A stretch of DNA of 64,000 bases. It comes from Prochlorococcus marinus str. MIT 1214. Lineage in GTDB: Bacteria; Cyanobacteriota; Cyanobacteriia; PCC-6307; Cyanobiaceae. Location of the stretch: contig NZ_CP114777.1 of the NCBI RefSeq assembly GCF_027359355.1, positions 1,550,001 to 1,614,000 on the forward strand, written 5' to 3'. The notes under the pieces were generated by a model, which was given only the letters and a program-made list of their open reading frames with translations, made no database searches and was not told where the DNA came from. Made by a program: the position numbers and the translations under genes. Positions 18,980 to 29,113 of this stretch are shown here, piece after piece (the stretch's first letter is position 1; every line of letters starts with the position of its first letter).

Positions 18980-19632
18980 TAATTAGTAGAATTTAATTTA
19001 TTTGGAACCATATCGGATGAATTATTATTAACTTCTTCTTTTGATCTCTCTGCTTGTAGCTCTTTTATAATTTGAGTTGGAAGTTTACCTGCTCTTTTTT
19101 GGTTCGCAGGCAATTCATGAGGGTCCATTATGCCCTCGGGTAAATAAGCTAATTCTCTTAAAGGTATAACTGATGGATCTGAAGTTACACTCGTTGGTAG
19201 TCTTCCAAGAGCAACATTATCGTAGTTAAGACTATGTCTATCGAATGCAGCCAGTTCATATTCTTCTGTCATTGATAAGCAATTTGTAGGGCAATATTCA
19301 ACGCAATTTCCACAAAAAATACATGCACCAAAGTCAATAGAATAATTTCTCAACTCTTTTTTCTTGGTTTCTTTATTCATTACCCAATCAACAACTGGTA
19401 GATTAATTGGGCAGACCCTTACGCAAACTTCGCAAGCGATACACTTATCAAATTCATAATGAATCCTTCCTCTGTAACGCTCAGAGGGAATTAGTTTTTC
19501 GTAAGGATATTGAACAGTTATAGGCCTTCGGCGCATGTGGTCGAAAGTGACGCCTAGCCCATCAATTAAATATTTCGCTGCACTAACAGCTTCTTTAGTG
19601 TAGTCGGCAACTTTTTCAAGGAAACCAAGCAT
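18979..19632 (-). CDS. ndhI: NAD(P)H-quinone oxidoreductase subunit I (2x 4Fe-4S)
   Basis: NdhI (NuoI homologue), 217 residues, carrying two 4Fe-4S clusters that pass electrons toward the quinone. Two complete CxxCxxCxxxCP motifs are visible: [12 protein letters not shown] (about 64-75) and [12 protein letters not shown] (about 103-114). The C-terminal 60 residues are an acidic/basic cyanobacterial extension. It is separated from ndhA by 107 bases and overlaps ndhG by one base. Confidence 0.97.
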   Translation of the reverse strand: MLGFLEKVADYTKEAVSAAKYLIDGLGVTFDHMRRRPITVQYPYEKLIPSERYRGRIHYEFDKCIACEVCVRVCPINLPVVDWVMNKETKKKELRNYSIDFGACIFCGNCVEYCPTNCLSMTEEYELAAFDRHSLNYDNVALGRLPTSVTSDPSVIPLRELAYLPEGIMDPHELPANQKRAGKLPTQIIKELQAERSKEEVNNNSSDMVPNKLNSTN

Positions 19633-19739
19633 ATTAAATTTACTGCCGGCGGCCTCTATTTACATTAGTCATTATACAGTTTTTTTCAAGTAATTGTAGG
19701 TACTTTTACTTAAAAACTAGCAATTGTGTTGCTTTTCTT

Positions 19740-20858
19740 TTATCCGCCAAATGTCATTGGAAATGCCAATTTAAGAGAAGCAGTGACAAGTAAATTTACC
19801 AACGAAATAGGTAAAAGAAACTTCCATCCTAAATCAAGTAGTTGATCAATGCGAACTCTTGGAGTGGTCCATCTCAATAAGATTGCTAAAAAAACCAGTA
19901 AATAAGCCTTGAGGATTGTCATGACAATTCCAAGAGACGCAGCAATAATTTGAACTAATGGATTATCAATTGAAAGTCCTATCAAAGATGAAAACCAATC
20001 AATTGAGATTGGAAAACCCCATCCCCCTAAATACAGAACGGAAACAAGTAAAGCAGATAAAACAAGATTTATGTATCCAGCTAAGTAAAATAGAGCAAAT
20101 TTCATACCTGCATACTCAGTTTGATAACCAGCGACAAGTTCTTCTTCTGCCTCCGGTAAATCAAAAGGTAGTCTCTCGCATTCAGCTAATGCACAGATCC
20201 AAAAAATAATAAAACCTACAGGTTGTCGCCATATATTCCAGCTAAGAAAACCAGCAGTATTTTGTTGATCAACTATATCAATAGTACTTAATGAATTGCT
20301 CATCATAACTATTGCCAAAACCGCTAGCGCTAGTGGAATTTCATAACTAATTGATTGAGCGGCAGCTCTAAGTCCTCCTAGCAAAGAATATTTATTGTTA
20401 GAAGAGTAGCCACTCATCAGAAGACCAATAGGTTGAATACTACTTAGGGCAATCCACAAAAAGATTCCTATGCCTACATTGCTAATTAAAAGATTTTGAC
20501 CAAAAGGAACAATTAACCAAGATAAAATTACCGGAACTAAAACTAGTATTGGACCAACTGTAAAAAGAACACTGTCTGCCCTTGCCGGGATAATGTCTTC
20601 TTTTACTAAAAGTTTCAAACCGTCTGCCATTGGCTGAAGAATACCAAGTGCACCTGCGTATTCAGGACCAATTCTCTGTTGAGCTGCTGCAGAAATTTTT
20701 CTTTCAAGCCAAACTGTTACTAATACACCAACGACAGCTGACACCAATACCAAAAGCATTGGAAGTGGTATCCATAAAAGATGTGCTAATTCATGAGATA
20801 AACCAAGTTTCTGAATACCTTGGGTAAAACTCATTTCAAGGTCTATACCTGAATTCAC
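19740..20858 (-). CDS. ndhA: NAD(P)H-quinone oxidoreductase subunit 1
   Basis: NdhA (NuoH homologue), 372 residues with eight membrane helices, forming the quinone-binding end of the membrane arm. Typical blocks are [20 protein letters not shown] (about 80-99), the acidic loop [20 protein letters not shown] and [11 protein letters not shown]. It is the first gene of the ndhAIGE operon, 75 bases downstream of gltA on the same strand. A conserved-looking short GC-rich patch lies between it and ndhI but I cannot assign it. Confidence 0.97.
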   Translation of the reverse strand: MNSGIDLEMSFTQGIQKLGLSHELAHLLWIPLPMLLVLVSAVVGVLVTVWLERKISAAAQQRIGPEYAGALGILQPMADGLKLLVKEDIIPARADSVLFTVGPILVLVPVILSWLIVPFGQNLLISNVGIGIFLWIALSSIQPIGLLMSGYSSNNKYSLLGGLRAAAQSISYEIPLALAVLAIVMMSNSLSTIDIVDQQNTAGFLSWNIWRQPVGFIIFWICALAECERLPFDLPEAEEELVAGYQTEYAGMKFALFYLAGYINLVLSALLVSVLYLGGWGFPISIDWFSSLIGLSIDNPLVQIIAASLGIVMTILKAYLLVFLAILLRWTTPRVRIDQLLDLGWKFLLPISLVNLLVTASLKLAFPMTFGG

Positions 20859-20933
20859 TTCTGAGATTTAATCTATTAACAAGATTAGTGTAATTTTGAA
20901 TTAATTTTATAGTCGAAAAAAATAAATTCCAAA

Positions 20934-22061
20934 TTATCTGCTCTCAAGAGGCTGCCAATTTCTGATTTTTGCTCCTTCATAAATTTGTGATGGTCTGAAA
21001 ATTCTATTTGCTCCAAGTTGTTCTCTCCAGTGAGCCAACCAACCAGCAACTCTGGAAATCGCAAAAACGGGTGTAAACAAGTCTCGAGGAATACCAAGCT
21101 TTCGATAAACAAGTCCAGAATAAAAGTCAACATTTGGGAATATACCTTTTGGCCCTAATTTAGAAATAGCCTCTTCTTCAAGTGCTTTAGCTACTTCATA
21201 CATTTCATCTTTACCAAATTCTGAGAAAAGTTCTTCTGCGAAGGCTTGTAATATTGTTGCTCTAGGGTCTTTGACGCGATACTCCCTGTGCCCAAAGCCC
21301 ATGATTTTTCTTTTTTTTGCAATTGCATCATTGAGGAATGAAGAGGCTTTATCAGGTCTTCCAATTTCTTCTAGCATTGCTATAACATCTTCATTGGCCC
21401 CTCCATGAAGAGGACCTGCCAATGTCCCAACGGCAGAAGCTACGACAGCATAAGGATCAGTTAGTGTGCTAGCAGTTACTCTTGCGCTAAACGTACTTGC
21501 ATTGAGACTGTGTTCGGCGTGGAGAATTAAGCATCTGTCAAACACTCTTGCTGCAAGAGGATTTGGCTCCCTCTCAGTTAGCATATAAAGGAAATTGGAA
21601 GAATAAGGTAAATCATCCTGAGGTTGAATTGGATCATCTCCTTTTCTTATTTGCTCGAAAGCGGCAACCATAGTTGGAATTTTTGCAATTAACCTAACTA
21701 CTGCGTCGTAGATATATTTTGGATTATCAATTGCTCTACGTGAATAGAAGAGGCCTAGAGATGCAGCACTTGCTTGCAGAGCATCCATAGGATGTCCTGA
21801 TTCTGGAAAACACTTGAGCATATCTCTAATTCGAAAGCTCACTCTTCTATGCATTTGAACATCTTTTTCAAATTTCTGAAGCTCATTTTCAGTGGGAAGT
21901 TCTCCCCATATCAAGAGAAATGCAGTTTCTAAAAAACTACTTTTTTGGGCTAGCTCAGATATTGGATAACCTCTGTAGTTCAGCCTTCCCTCTGTCCCAT
22001 TGATCTCGCATATCCCTGAATTGGTTACTGGAACCCCTTCCAGGCCTGGCTTTAGAACCAC
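20934..22061 (-). CDS. gltA: Citrate synthase
   Basis: A 375-residue citrate synthase, condensing oxaloacetate with acetyl-CoA to start the carbon supply for 2-oxoglutarate and nitrogen assimilation. Catalytic regions are visible: LILHAEHSLNASTFSARV, LAGPLHGGANEDV, and IMGFGHREYRVKDPR. The start is GTG at 22061; upstream in-frame codons give no better start. It lies ahead of ndhA on the same strand, which could put it in the same transcript, although the 75-base spacer leaves room for a separate promoter. Confidence 0.95.
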   Translation of the reverse strand: MVLKPGLEGVPVTNSGICEINGTEGRLNYRGYPISELAQKSSFLETAFLLIWGELPTENELQKFEKDVQMHRRVSFRIRDMLKCFPESGHPMDALQASAASLGLFYSRRAIDNPKYIYDAVVRLIAKIPTMVAAFEQIRKGDDPIQPQDDLPYSSNFLYMLTEREPNPLAARVFDRCLILHAEHSLNASTFSARVTASTLTDPYAVVASAVGTLAGPLHGGANEDVIAMLEEIGRPDKASSFLNDAIAKKRKIMGFGHREYRVKDPRATILQAFAEELFSEFGKDEMYEVAKALEEEAISKLGPKGIFPNVDFYSGLVYRKLGIPRDLFTPVFAISRVAGWLAHWREQLGANRIFRPSQIYEGAKIRNWQPLESR

Positions 22062-22201
22062 ATTAGTTGTCTTTTGTTCGTTATCTATGGCTTTAGCTCC
22101 TGCAAAATAATTTTCTGTTCAATTCGAAAAAATAATTTTCAACTTGAACTTTATTGTATAGAATTAAACTATATGTAGAATATAGCACTTAAAACTTATT
22201 A

Positions 22202-23788
22202 TTAACTTGTTTTCAAGTTGATTTCAACTTTAATGAAGTCTGAATAATTAATTGTAGGGACTGCAATTGAGATATCAATATTTTTAGGGGACGTTAGCTG
22301 ATTTCCTAGCATAGTTTTGAATAAGATATATGGATAAAAATTGTTTAAAACTGTATTAGTTTTTTCTTCTCCTAAATGTATTCTCAGGACATCATTAAAA
22401 TCATTAGCTTCATCTATCTTCTGTTCATTAGCTGAATAATATTGTAAGTAATTAATATTTTCAAAATTTGAAATAGAAGATAAGTTTTGACTCCAAATGT
22501 AAGTCTCTTCATCTTCTTCAACAATTGCCTCAATGTTTTCTTTTAGCGCATATCTTTCATTTTCATCTGTACTGATTTTTGACCAGATCTCTAGCTTCCT
22601 GTTTTTGAAATCTAGATTTGAACTGGAAAATTTATCTTTTTTAAGAACATCACTTATCTCTGTTTTGCTCGTATCAGATTTCCTAGTTAAAACCAACCAG
22701 TCTTTATCATTTATCCAAATTAAATTTCCTTTAGAGTTTTCAAGAATTATTTTAAAAAGGTTAGAATAATCAAATGTTGTTGATTCCTTGATAAGAGATG
22801 CTATAAGATTTTGATATGGATGGCCAGCATCTTTGCTGAAATACTGCTTGGGATTATCAATTAATATTAAATCTTCAGACAATTCAGATTCATTTTTTAT
22901 GTCAACTAAATTATAGTTAATATCTTTAACAGGCATTTTAGTTTTAACATCATAAGATAGTATTCCTTCAATATTTAGTATATTTTTCTCTAGATTGATA
23001 GAAGATATTAAATGATCTATCTGATTGATCTCAAATAAATTTTCTTCTTGACCTATTAGATTTAATATCTTCTTTGGAGACATTTCTAATAATAATATCC
23101 CATCTTTCAGATTCTCTTTTAATTGAATATTCTTATACCTTTCTTTTGTATTTAATATATTACTATCTGATTTCTCTATTGAAGATTGTATAATTTCTGG
23201 GTTGGATGCTATTAAAAGATTATCTTTGTCATTTAGAATGAAGACTGAGTTATTGGAATTAACTTTTTTTGAAATTATTTCTGTTTTTGATTCGCTTGAT
23301 TTATTACTTGGCTCATTACTCTCATCAATAATGTTTGATCCTAAAATAGATTCTAATTCTTTTTCAATATTTATATCTTCTTTTATTGCTAAAATCATAA
23401 TCCAATTATTTAGAGTTTGGTTATTTGAATTAAATACAGCAAAGCTCCCATAATCTCCTACCCATTTTGAAATATCTTCTGCAAAATCAAGACTAATTAA
23501 TTTAAAAGAAGAATCTCTAATAAAACTTATTTTTTTATTTATAATATTTTTACTAAATTGAGATTGATAATTTTCGATGTATTTTGGAAGTAAAGATGGA
23601 TTCAGTTTCCAGTGAAAAACGAGATCAGGATTGTTTGGTATATATTTCGAGGAAACCGGAGCATTGAATGATTTTTCATTGAACTTTGGGATTTGCTTGA
23701 GTGGCTTATTCCGCCAGATGAATATCCCGGTGAAAATTGATAAAATTATTATTCCTGATATTAAAAAATAAGATATTCGTGATTTCAT
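22202..23788 (-). CDS. DUF3352 family protein
   Basis: A 528-residue protein of the cyanobacterial DUF3352 type, function unknown. A single N-terminal hydrophobic segment (about residues 6-25, ISYFLISGIIILSIFTGIFIW) acts as signal anchor; the rest is hydrophilic, rich in Asn, Lys, Ser and Asp, with a domain opening with YIPNNPDLVFHWKLNPSLLP that resembles the family's early conserved region. It would be exported or lumen-facing. It is divergent from the rhodanese gene across 86 bases and is followed by gltA downstream of a 140-base spacer on the upstream side. Confidence 0.75.
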   Translation of the reverse strand: MKSRISYFLISGIIILSIFTGIFIWRNKPLKQIPKFNEKSFNAPVSSKYIPNNPDLVFHWKLNPSLLPKYIENYQSQFSKNIINKKISFIRDSSFKLISLDFAEDISKWVGDYGSFAVFNSNNQTLNNWIMILAIKEDINIEKELESILGSNIIDESNEPSNKSSESKTEIISKKVNSNNSVFILNDKDNLLIASNPEIIQSSIEKSDSNILNTKERYKNIQLKENLKDGILLLEMSPKKILNLIGQEENLFEINQIDHLISSINLEKNILNIEGILSYDVKTKMPVKDINYNLVDIKNESELSEDLILIDNPKQYFSKDAGHPYQNLIASLIKESTTFDYSNLFKIILENSKGNLIWINDKDWLVLTRKSDTSKTEISDVLKKDKFSSSNLDFKNRKLEIWSKISTDENERYALKENIEAIVEEDEETYIWSQNLSSISNFENINYLQYYSANEQKIDEANDFNDVLRIHLGEEKTNTVLNNFYPYILFKTMLGNQLTSPKNIDISIAVPTINYSDFIKVEINLKTS

Positions 23789-23874
23789 TTTTTATTATTT
23801 GTGCATTTGTATACTTTTTGAGCTTTGATAATAGAAAGGTTAATCTTTACTTACATTTACTTACAATCTTGAAT

Positions 23875-24231
23875 ATGAACCAGAATATTCCTTTAAATAT
23901 ATCTCCAAAAGAGTTAAATAAAATCTTAGAAGATGATTCTTCTGAAAAACCATTCATTGTAGATGTGAGGGAGGATAATGAAATTGCTATTGCTTCATTT
24001 TCATTTTCAGTATTACATCTTCCTTTGAGTCAGGCTGCAAATTGGTCAGCAAAAATAGGTGAACTGTTACCGAAGGATCAGCCTATTGTTGTCGTCTGCC
24101 ATGCGGGTGTGAGAAGTCTGAATTTTGGTGTTTGGCTTTTAGAACAAGGAATAACTAAAAGTGTTTGGAATCTTGTAGGGGGAATAGATGCTTGGAGCAC
24201 TGATGTTGATCAATCTGTTCCAAGGTACTAA
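23875..24231 (+). CDS. Rhodanese-like domain protein
   Basis: A 118-residue single rhodanese domain, possibly a sulfurtransferase. The active-site loop VVVCHAGVRS (about residues 76-85) carries the catalytic Cys, and the VDVREDNEI block near residue 30 is the typical second motif. An open frame continues upstream to 23737, but that extension overlaps the DUF3352 start and encodes a hydrophobic segment unlike the family, so I start at ATG 23875. The substrate is unknown. It converges on trpB with a 13-base gap. Confidence 0.87.
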   Translation: MNQNIPLNISPKELNKILEDDSSEKPFIVDVREDNEIAIASFSFSVLHLPLSQAANWSAKIGELLPKDQPIVVVCHAGVRSLNFGVWLLEQGITKSVWNLVGGIDAWSTDVDQSVPRY

Positions 24232-24244
24232 TAGGCTTTTTACT

Positions 24245-25498
24245 TTATATTTTTGAACCTAGTTTTTCAGCAACTGTATTCACATCTTTATCTCCTCTAC
24301 CAGAGCAGTTGAGGACAATTTCTGAATTTTGATTGAGAGTTGGACAAAGTTTTTCGAGATAAGCAAATGCATGAGCAGTCTCTAGCGCAGGAATAATACC
24401 TTCTAATTTACTAACTAATTGCAGCGCTTCAATGGCTTCCGTGTCAGTAACAGCTGCATATTCAGCACGACCAATTTCTTTGAAGTAACTATGTTCCGGA
24501 CCAACTCCTGGATAATCAAGACCTGCGCTAATGGAATGAGCCTCCTTGACTTGTCCATCTTTGTCTTGTAGCAAGAGACTCATGGCTCCATGAAGAACTC
24601 CTATCCTTCCTTCAGTAATTGTCGCGGCATGGCGACCTGTTTCGACTCCATCTCCCGCAGCTTCAACTCCAATCATTCTCACACTTTTGTCTTCAACAAA
24701 AGAATGGAAAAGACCCATCGCATTCGATCCCCCACCAACACAAGCCAGAAGAACATCGGGAGACCGCCCAAAAGCTTGTTTACATTGTTGCTTTGTTTCT
24801 TCTCCAATAACTGCGTGAAAATCTCTGACCAACATTGGATATGGATGAGGGCCTGCAACTGAACCGAGAATATAATGAGTCGTTTCAACATTAGTAACCC
24901 AATCCCGAATAGCTTCGCTTGTTGCATCTTTGAGTGTTGCTGTTCCACTTGTTACTGGCCTCACTGAGGCTCCAAGCAATTGCATTCGGAATACGTTTAA
25001 GGCTTGTCTTCTCATATCTTCTTTGCCCATATAGATAATGCACTCCAATCCAAAACGAGCGCAGACTGTCGCAGTTGCAACTCCATGCTGACCAGCTCCA
25101 GTTTCAGCAATAATTCTTTTTTTGCCCATCCGAATCGCAAGAAGAGCTTGCCCAAGTGCATTATTTATTTTGTGTGCACCTGTGTGATTTAAATCTTCTC
25201 TTTTAAGCCAAATCCTTGGACCTTTTAATGTATTTTTTCTGTAATGTTCAGTTAGTCTTGTGGCTTCATAAAGAGGAGTGGATCTTCCTACGTATGTTTT
25301 TAGTAAATGATTTAGTTCTGAATTGAATGAAGAATCTTTCCATGCTTCTTTAGCAGCTTGCTCTAATTCAATAAGAGCAGGTATTAAAGTTTCAGGAACA
25401 TATTGCCCCCCATACTTACCAAATCGACCAAGAGCATTCGGCCTTGTTAAAGGAGATAAATCCGAATCTTTAAATTGTGTTGGGAGTGTACCTGTCAC
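24245..25498 (-). CDS. trpB: Tryptophan synthase beta chain
   Basis: A 417-residue PLP enzyme joining indole and serine to give tryptophan. Conserved blocks include [11 protein letters not shown] near the start, [20 protein letters not shown] (the PLP lysine is in HKIN), [25 protein letters not shown]-type glycine loop (here [15 protein letters not shown]) and NCSGRGDKD at the end. No trpA is adjacent, as is usual for cyanobacteria with dispersed trp genes. It is divergent from the SUI1 gene over 39 bases. Confidence 0.97.
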   Translation of the reverse strand: MTGTLPTQFKDSDLSPLTRPNALGRFGKYGGQYVPETLIPALIELEQAAKEAWKDSSFNSELNHLLKTYVGRSTPLYEATRLTEHYRKNTLKGPRIWLKREDLNHTGAHKINNALGQALLAIRMGKKRIIAETGAGQHGVATATVCARFGLECIIYMGKEDMRRQALNVFRMQLLGASVRPVTSGTATLKDATSEAIRDWVTNVETTHYILGSVAGPHPYPMLVRDFHAVIGEETKQQCKQAFGRSPDVLLACVGGGSNAMGLFHSFVEDKSVRMIGVEAAGDGVETGRHAATITEGRIGVLHGAMSLLLQDKDGQVKEAHSISAGLDYPGVGPEHSYFKEIGRAEYAAVTDTEAIEALQLVSKLEGIIPALETAHAFAYLEKLCPTLNQNSEIVLNCSGRGDKDVNTVAEKLGSKI

Positions 25499-25537
25499 CT
25501 TAGATTAAGAAAATAATTACCAGCCAAAAAGCAAAAA

Positions 25538-25861
25538 ATGTCCAAAGGTGGCTGGAGTGAGTTTAATGACCCTCTTAAGACAATAGGGAGTAACACTCAA
25601 AATAGTGTTACTCCTAAAGGAAAGCGACAAGTTCGTTTAGAAAGAACTCGATCTGGAAAAAAAGGAAAACTTGTTACTGTTATCAAAGGACTTGAATTAG
25701 AGCAAGTAGAGGCAAAAAAAATTCTTAAGAATTTAAAAATAGCTTGCGGAACAGGTGGGGCTGTTAAAGGTGATTTTTTAGAGTTACAAGGAGATCAAAT
25801 ATCAAAAGCTCACAATTTTCTTTTAAAGGAGGGTTTTAGGCCAAAACAAAGTGGAGGTTAA
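25538..25861 (+). CDS. SUI1/eIF1-like translation factor (YciH family)
   Basis: A 107-residue protein with the SUI1 domain: KGKLVTVIKGLELEQVEAKK, then LKIACGTGGAVKGDFLELQG (about 68-87), the hallmark CGTGG loop. The bacterial YciH group is thought to influence start-codon selection. The first 30 residues are variable, and their coding DNA contains a perfect 11-bp inverted repeat (25587-25614). cysC follows 52 bases later on the same strand. Confidence 0.9.
   Translation: MSKGGWSEFNDPLKTIGSNTQNSVTPKGKRQVRLERTRSGKKGKLVTVIKGLELEQVEAKKILKNLKIACGTGGAVKGDFLELQGDQISKAHNFLLKEGFRPKQSGG
25587..25614 (+). repeat. Inverted repeat inside the SUI1-like gene
   Basis: GGAGTAACACT at 25587-25597 is followed after six bases (CAAAAT) by its perfect reverse complement AGTGTTACTCC at 25604-25614. 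The mRNA would fold into an 11-bp hairpin about 50 bases into the coding region, in the variable N-terminal part of the protein. No T-tract follows, so it is not a classical terminator. It might pause ribosomes or be a repeat element. Confidence 0.6.
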
Positions 25862-25913
25862 CAATAAACTGTGTCGATCAACATGGAGAATAGTAAACAA
25901 TTAGTCTGCATTC

Positions 25914-26552
25914 ATGGAACAAAACTCTAAAAGTCCTCTATCAAAAGCCACTAATATAGTTTGGCACCAATCTTCAGTTGATAGAGAAGCTAGATTTCAG
26001 CAAAGAGGACATCGCAGCGCAATACTTTGGTTTACAGGTCTATCTGGTTCTGGAAAAAGTACACTAGCCAATGCAGTAAATGTAGCTCTACACAAAGATG
26101 GTTATTCAACTTATGTTTTAGATGGTGATAACATCAGACATGGTTTATGCAAAGACTTAGGATTTTCTGATCTTGATAGGGAAGAAAATATCAGAAGAAT
26201 TGGCGAAGTCTCTAAACTATTTCTTGACGCTGGAATCATTGTTTTAACTGCATTCGTATCTCCATTTAGAGTCGATCGCGATAATGCAAGATCTTTAGTT
26301 GGAGAGAATGATTTTATAGAAATATATTGTTCAGCTGATCTAGGGGTTTGTGAAACAAGAGATACAAAAGGGCTTTATGCCAAGGCAAGAAATGGAGACA
26401 TCAAAGATTTTACTGGAATCTCAAGTCCTTATGAAGAACCTCAGTCTCCAGAATTGAAAATTGATACTGGAAATCTAGAGATTGATCAATGTGTAGATAT
26501 AGTTATTAATTTGCTTGTTGAAAGAAAGATTATTTCAAAAATTTCTAAGTAA
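25914..26552 (+). CDS. cysC: Adenylylsulfate kinase (APS kinase)
   Basis: CysC phosphorylates adenosine 5'-phosphosulfate to PAPS in sulfate assimilation. The 212-residue protein has the P-loop [17 protein letters not shown] (about residues 38-54), the [14 protein letters not shown]-binding block and [20 protein letters not shown]. Length and motifs are normal. It lies 52 bases after the SUI1 gene and converges on purE with a 24-base gap. Confidence 0.95.
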   Translation: MEQNSKSPLSKATNIVWHQSSVDREARFQQRGHRSAILWFTGLSGSGKSTLANAVNVALHKDGYSTYVLDGDNIRHGLCKDLGFSDLDREENIRRIGEVSKLFLDAGIIVLTAFVSPFRVDRDNARSLVGENDFIEIYCSADLGVCETRDTKGLYAKARNGDIKDFTGISSPYEEPQSPELKIDTGNLEIDQCVDIVINLLVERKIISKISK

Positions 26553-26576
26553 ATTAGTAAGTTAATGGAAAATTAA

Positions 26577-27113
26577 TTACATTTGTTCTAGATAAGTTAT
26601 AGCTCCAATCTCTTTAAGTGTGTGATCTTTTTTAACGACAAGGTCGTGCAGCTCACATCTGTAGGCGTTTAATTTATTTTTTAATTCAGTATTGTTGATG
26701 GCTAAAATTTGAGTAGCCAAAAGGCCAGCATTTAGGCCCCCTTCTATGGCAACTGTTGCTACGGGGATGCCTGAGGGCATTTGCAAGATTGAATACATAG
26801 AATCTATCCCTGAAAGTGCCTTGCTTTTGACGGGAACGCCTATGACAGGAAGGGTTGTAAGAGATGCGATCATTCCTGGTAGATGAGCAGCCCCGCCAGC
26901 CCCAGCAATTATCACTCCAAAACCATTTGATTCTGCCATTTGAGCAAAATCCATCATTTCTTTTGGAGTCCTATGAGCAGACAGAATCCTTACTTCATTA
27001 GATATGCCAAATTGATCTAGAATTGCCACCGCAGGCTTAAGAGTTTTAAGATCTGAATCACTACCCATTACTACAGCTACTTGCTTAAATGTATTAGCTT
27101 CAGTTAAAGACAA
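26577..27113 (-). CDS. purE: N5-carboxyaminoimidazole ribonucleotide mutase
   Basis: PurE rearranges N5-CAIR to CAIR in purine synthesis. The 178-residue protein begins VAVVMGSDSDLKTLKPAV and has the SAHRTPKEM loop (His in the active site) and AGAGGAAHLPGMIAS, then PVIGVPV. It is divergent from nagA over 78 bases. No other pur genes are adjacent. Confidence 0.97.
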   Translation of the reverse strand: MSLTEANTFKQVAVVMGSDSDLKTLKPAVAILDQFGISNEVRILSAHRTPKEMMDFAQMAESNGFGVIIAGAGGAAHLPGMIASLTTLPVIGVPVKSKALSGIDSMYSILQMPSGIPVATVAIEGGLNAGLLATQILAINNTELKNKLNAYRCELHDLVVKKDHTLKEIGAITYLEQM

Positions 27114-27191
27114 TTGTCAATTCTATAAATCTCATTTTTATAATGCCAATTATTTAAGAATTCTGCATTAATTATTTTTAGTTTTTAAGAA

Positions 27192-28352
27192 ATGAGAAAG
27201 ATTACAAACATTAAAGTACCTCAACCAGATAAAAGCGAAGATGAAAATAATTTATTTTCACTAGTTTTAGATGAACATGGAATTATTCTTTCTATTGATA
27301 AAACTTGCAAGAGGGAATCAAGTTATGACGAAGATTGGCATGGAGATTGGCTAAGTCCTAGAGCGATTGATCTTCAAATGAATGGAGGTTTAGGGATCTC
27401 ATTTACAGATTTAAATTTTAATAAAATACCTAAATTATTAACATTGCTTGATCAACTTTGGCTAGATGGAGTTGAAGGAATTTGTCCAACTTTTGTTAGT
27501 TGTTCTCTAGATCAATTTCAATTAGGAATGGAGGTCTTAAAGGAAACGAAAAAATATACTTCAACAAATCGATGTCGACTACTTGGCGCCCATATGGAAG
27601 GACCTTTTTTATGTGAGACATATTCTGGAGCACATGACACAGGAAGTATTTGTAGACCTAGTATTTCTGCTTTAAATGAGAGAATAAAGGGATTTGAAGA
27701 AGACATAGCACTAATGACATTGGCTCCAGAATTAAAAGGTTCTTTGGATGTAATTTCTCGTCTAAGAGAATTAAATATCGTTGTTTCACTGGGACATTCT
27801 TCAGCTGATTTTGATTCAGCGATAAAAGCTTTTAATAATGGTGTGAGCATGATTACGCATACTTTTAATGCAATGAAAGGTTTACATCATCGAGCTATTG
27901 GACCTATAGGAGCGGCTGCAAGAAGAGACGATATTTTCCTAGGATTGATAGGTGATGGTGTTCATGTTCATTCAGATATGATTAGGCTTTTAAAGATACT
28001 TGCACCAAAGCAAATTGTATTAGTTAGCGATGCAATATCAGCTTATGGTTTAGGAGATGGATCGTTTAATTGGGATAAACGCTTGATAACAGTAGAAAAT
28101 GGTTTATGCAGACTTCCAAATGAAACAATTGCAGGATCCACTTTGCCTTTACTAGACGCATGCAAAAAAATAGCAAATTGGATTAATGATCCCTCTGCTG
28201 CTATTTGGATGGCAACACTTGCTCCACGTATGGTATTAAGTCAGAACAAAATGACTGCAAAATCTTTTTTTATTGGAAAAAATATTAAGTCTTTACTTAG
28301 ATGGAAAATGAATTCTTGTAATCATCAGTTGTCTTGGCAGTTGGCTGCGTAA
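27192..28352 (+). CDS. nagA: N-acetylglucosamine-6-phosphate deacetylase
   Basis: A 386-residue amidohydrolase expected to remove acetate from GlcNAc-6-phosphate, in cell-wall amino-sugar recycling. Family marks are IDLQMNGGLGISF (in place of the HxH of other amidohydrolases), GAHMEGPFL with the metal-binding Glu, VSLGHSSADF and MITHTFNAMKGLHHR histidines, and the catalytic Asp in IVLVSDAISAYG. The N-terminal beta domain is short. chlM follows 28 bases downstream without an evident pathway link. Confidence 0.9.
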   Translation: MRKITNIKVPQPDKSEDENNLFSLVLDEHGIILSIDKTCKRESSYDEDWHGDWLSPRAIDLQMNGGLGISFTDLNFNKIPKLLTLLDQLWLDGVEGICPTFVSCSLDQFQLGMEVLKETKKYTSTNRCRLLGAHMEGPFLCETYSGAHDTGSICRPSISALNERIKGFEEDIALMTLAPELKGSLDVISRLRELNIVVSLGHSSADFDSAIKAFNNGVSMITHTFNAMKGLHHRAIGPIGAAARRDDIFLGLIGDGVHVHSDMIRLLKILAPKQIVLVSDAISAYGLGDGSFNWDKRLITVENGLCRLPNETIAGSTLPLLDACKKIANWINDPSAAIWMATLAPRMVLSQNKMTAKSFFIGKNIKSLLRWKMNSCNHQLSWQLAA

Positions 28353-28380
28353 GATTGGTAAGAGGTAATTATCTGATTAA

Positions 28381-29082
28381 ATGACAACGCAAATTGAGAA
28401 AAATGAAAAGGCGGAAGTCACTGAATATTTTAATGGGACTGGGTTTGATAGATGGAATCGAATATATAGCGAAAGTGATGATGTAAATAAAGTGCAAAAA
28501 AATATAAGGATAGGTCACCAAAAGACAGTTGATGATGTCATTAGTTGGTTGAAAGAGTATGACAATATCAAGGATAAAAGTTTTTGTGATGCTGGCTGTG
28601 GTGTTGGTAGTTTAAGTATTCCATTGGCAAAATTGGGTGCTAAATCAATTCATTTAAGTGATATTTCTGAAGCTATGATAAATGAGACAAAAAGTAGGGC
28701 AAAGGAAGAAGGTTTGGACTTCAATAAGCTGAATTTTCGCACATCTGATTTAGAAAATTTAAAAGGTTCATTTAATACAGTTATTTGCTTAGATGTTTTC
28801 ATTCACTACCCTCAACAGGAGGCTGAGGCAATGGTGAAACATCTATGTGAATTATCTGATGAGAGATTAATTGTTAGCTTTGCACCATATACTCCTTTAC
28901 TAGCCCTTTTGAAAGGTATTGGTCAGCTATTCCCTGGACCAAGTAAAACTACTAGGGCCTATACATTAAGGGAGTCCGGAATTATCGAAGCTGCAAAGCA
29001 ATCTGGCTTTAAAGTTGTCAAAAGCAAGTTGAATCAAGCTCCTTTTTATTTTTCGAAATTAATAGAATTTGTGAAATCCTAG
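28381..29082 (+). CDS. chlM: Mg-protoporphyrin IX methyltransferase
   Basis: ChlM transfers methyl from SAM to the 13-propionate of Mg-protoporphyrin IX in chlorophyll synthesis. The 233-residue protein has the SAM-binding loop FCDAGCGVGSLSIPLAKLGA (about residues 67-86), the LSDISEAMI strand and CLDVFIHYPQ, matching the cyanobacterial ChlM family, with a C-terminal membrane-associating region PLLALLKGIGQLFPGPSKTT. It converges on the response-regulator gene with a 31-base gap. Confidence 0.94.
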   Translation: MTTQIEKNEKAEVTEYFNGTGFDRWNRIYSESDDVNKVQKNIRIGHQKTVDDVISWLKEYDNIKDKSFCDAGCGVGSLSIPLAKLGAKSIHLSDISEAMINETKSRAKEEGLDFNKLNFRTSDLENLKGSFNTVICLDVFIHYPQQEAEAMVKHLCELSDERLIVSFAPYTPLLALLKGIGQLFPGPSKTTRAYTLRESGIIEAAKQSGFKVVKSKLNQAPFYFSKLIEFVKS

Positions 29083-29113
29083 AGATCTAAAATTTTAATT
29101 TTTCAAAACATAT

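Noticed and set aside
23737-23874. N-terminal extension of the rhodanese ORF with a hydrophobic segment
   Set aside because: It overlaps the DUF3352 start on the other strand and has no ribosome-binding site; ATG 23875 gives a full rhodanese domain.
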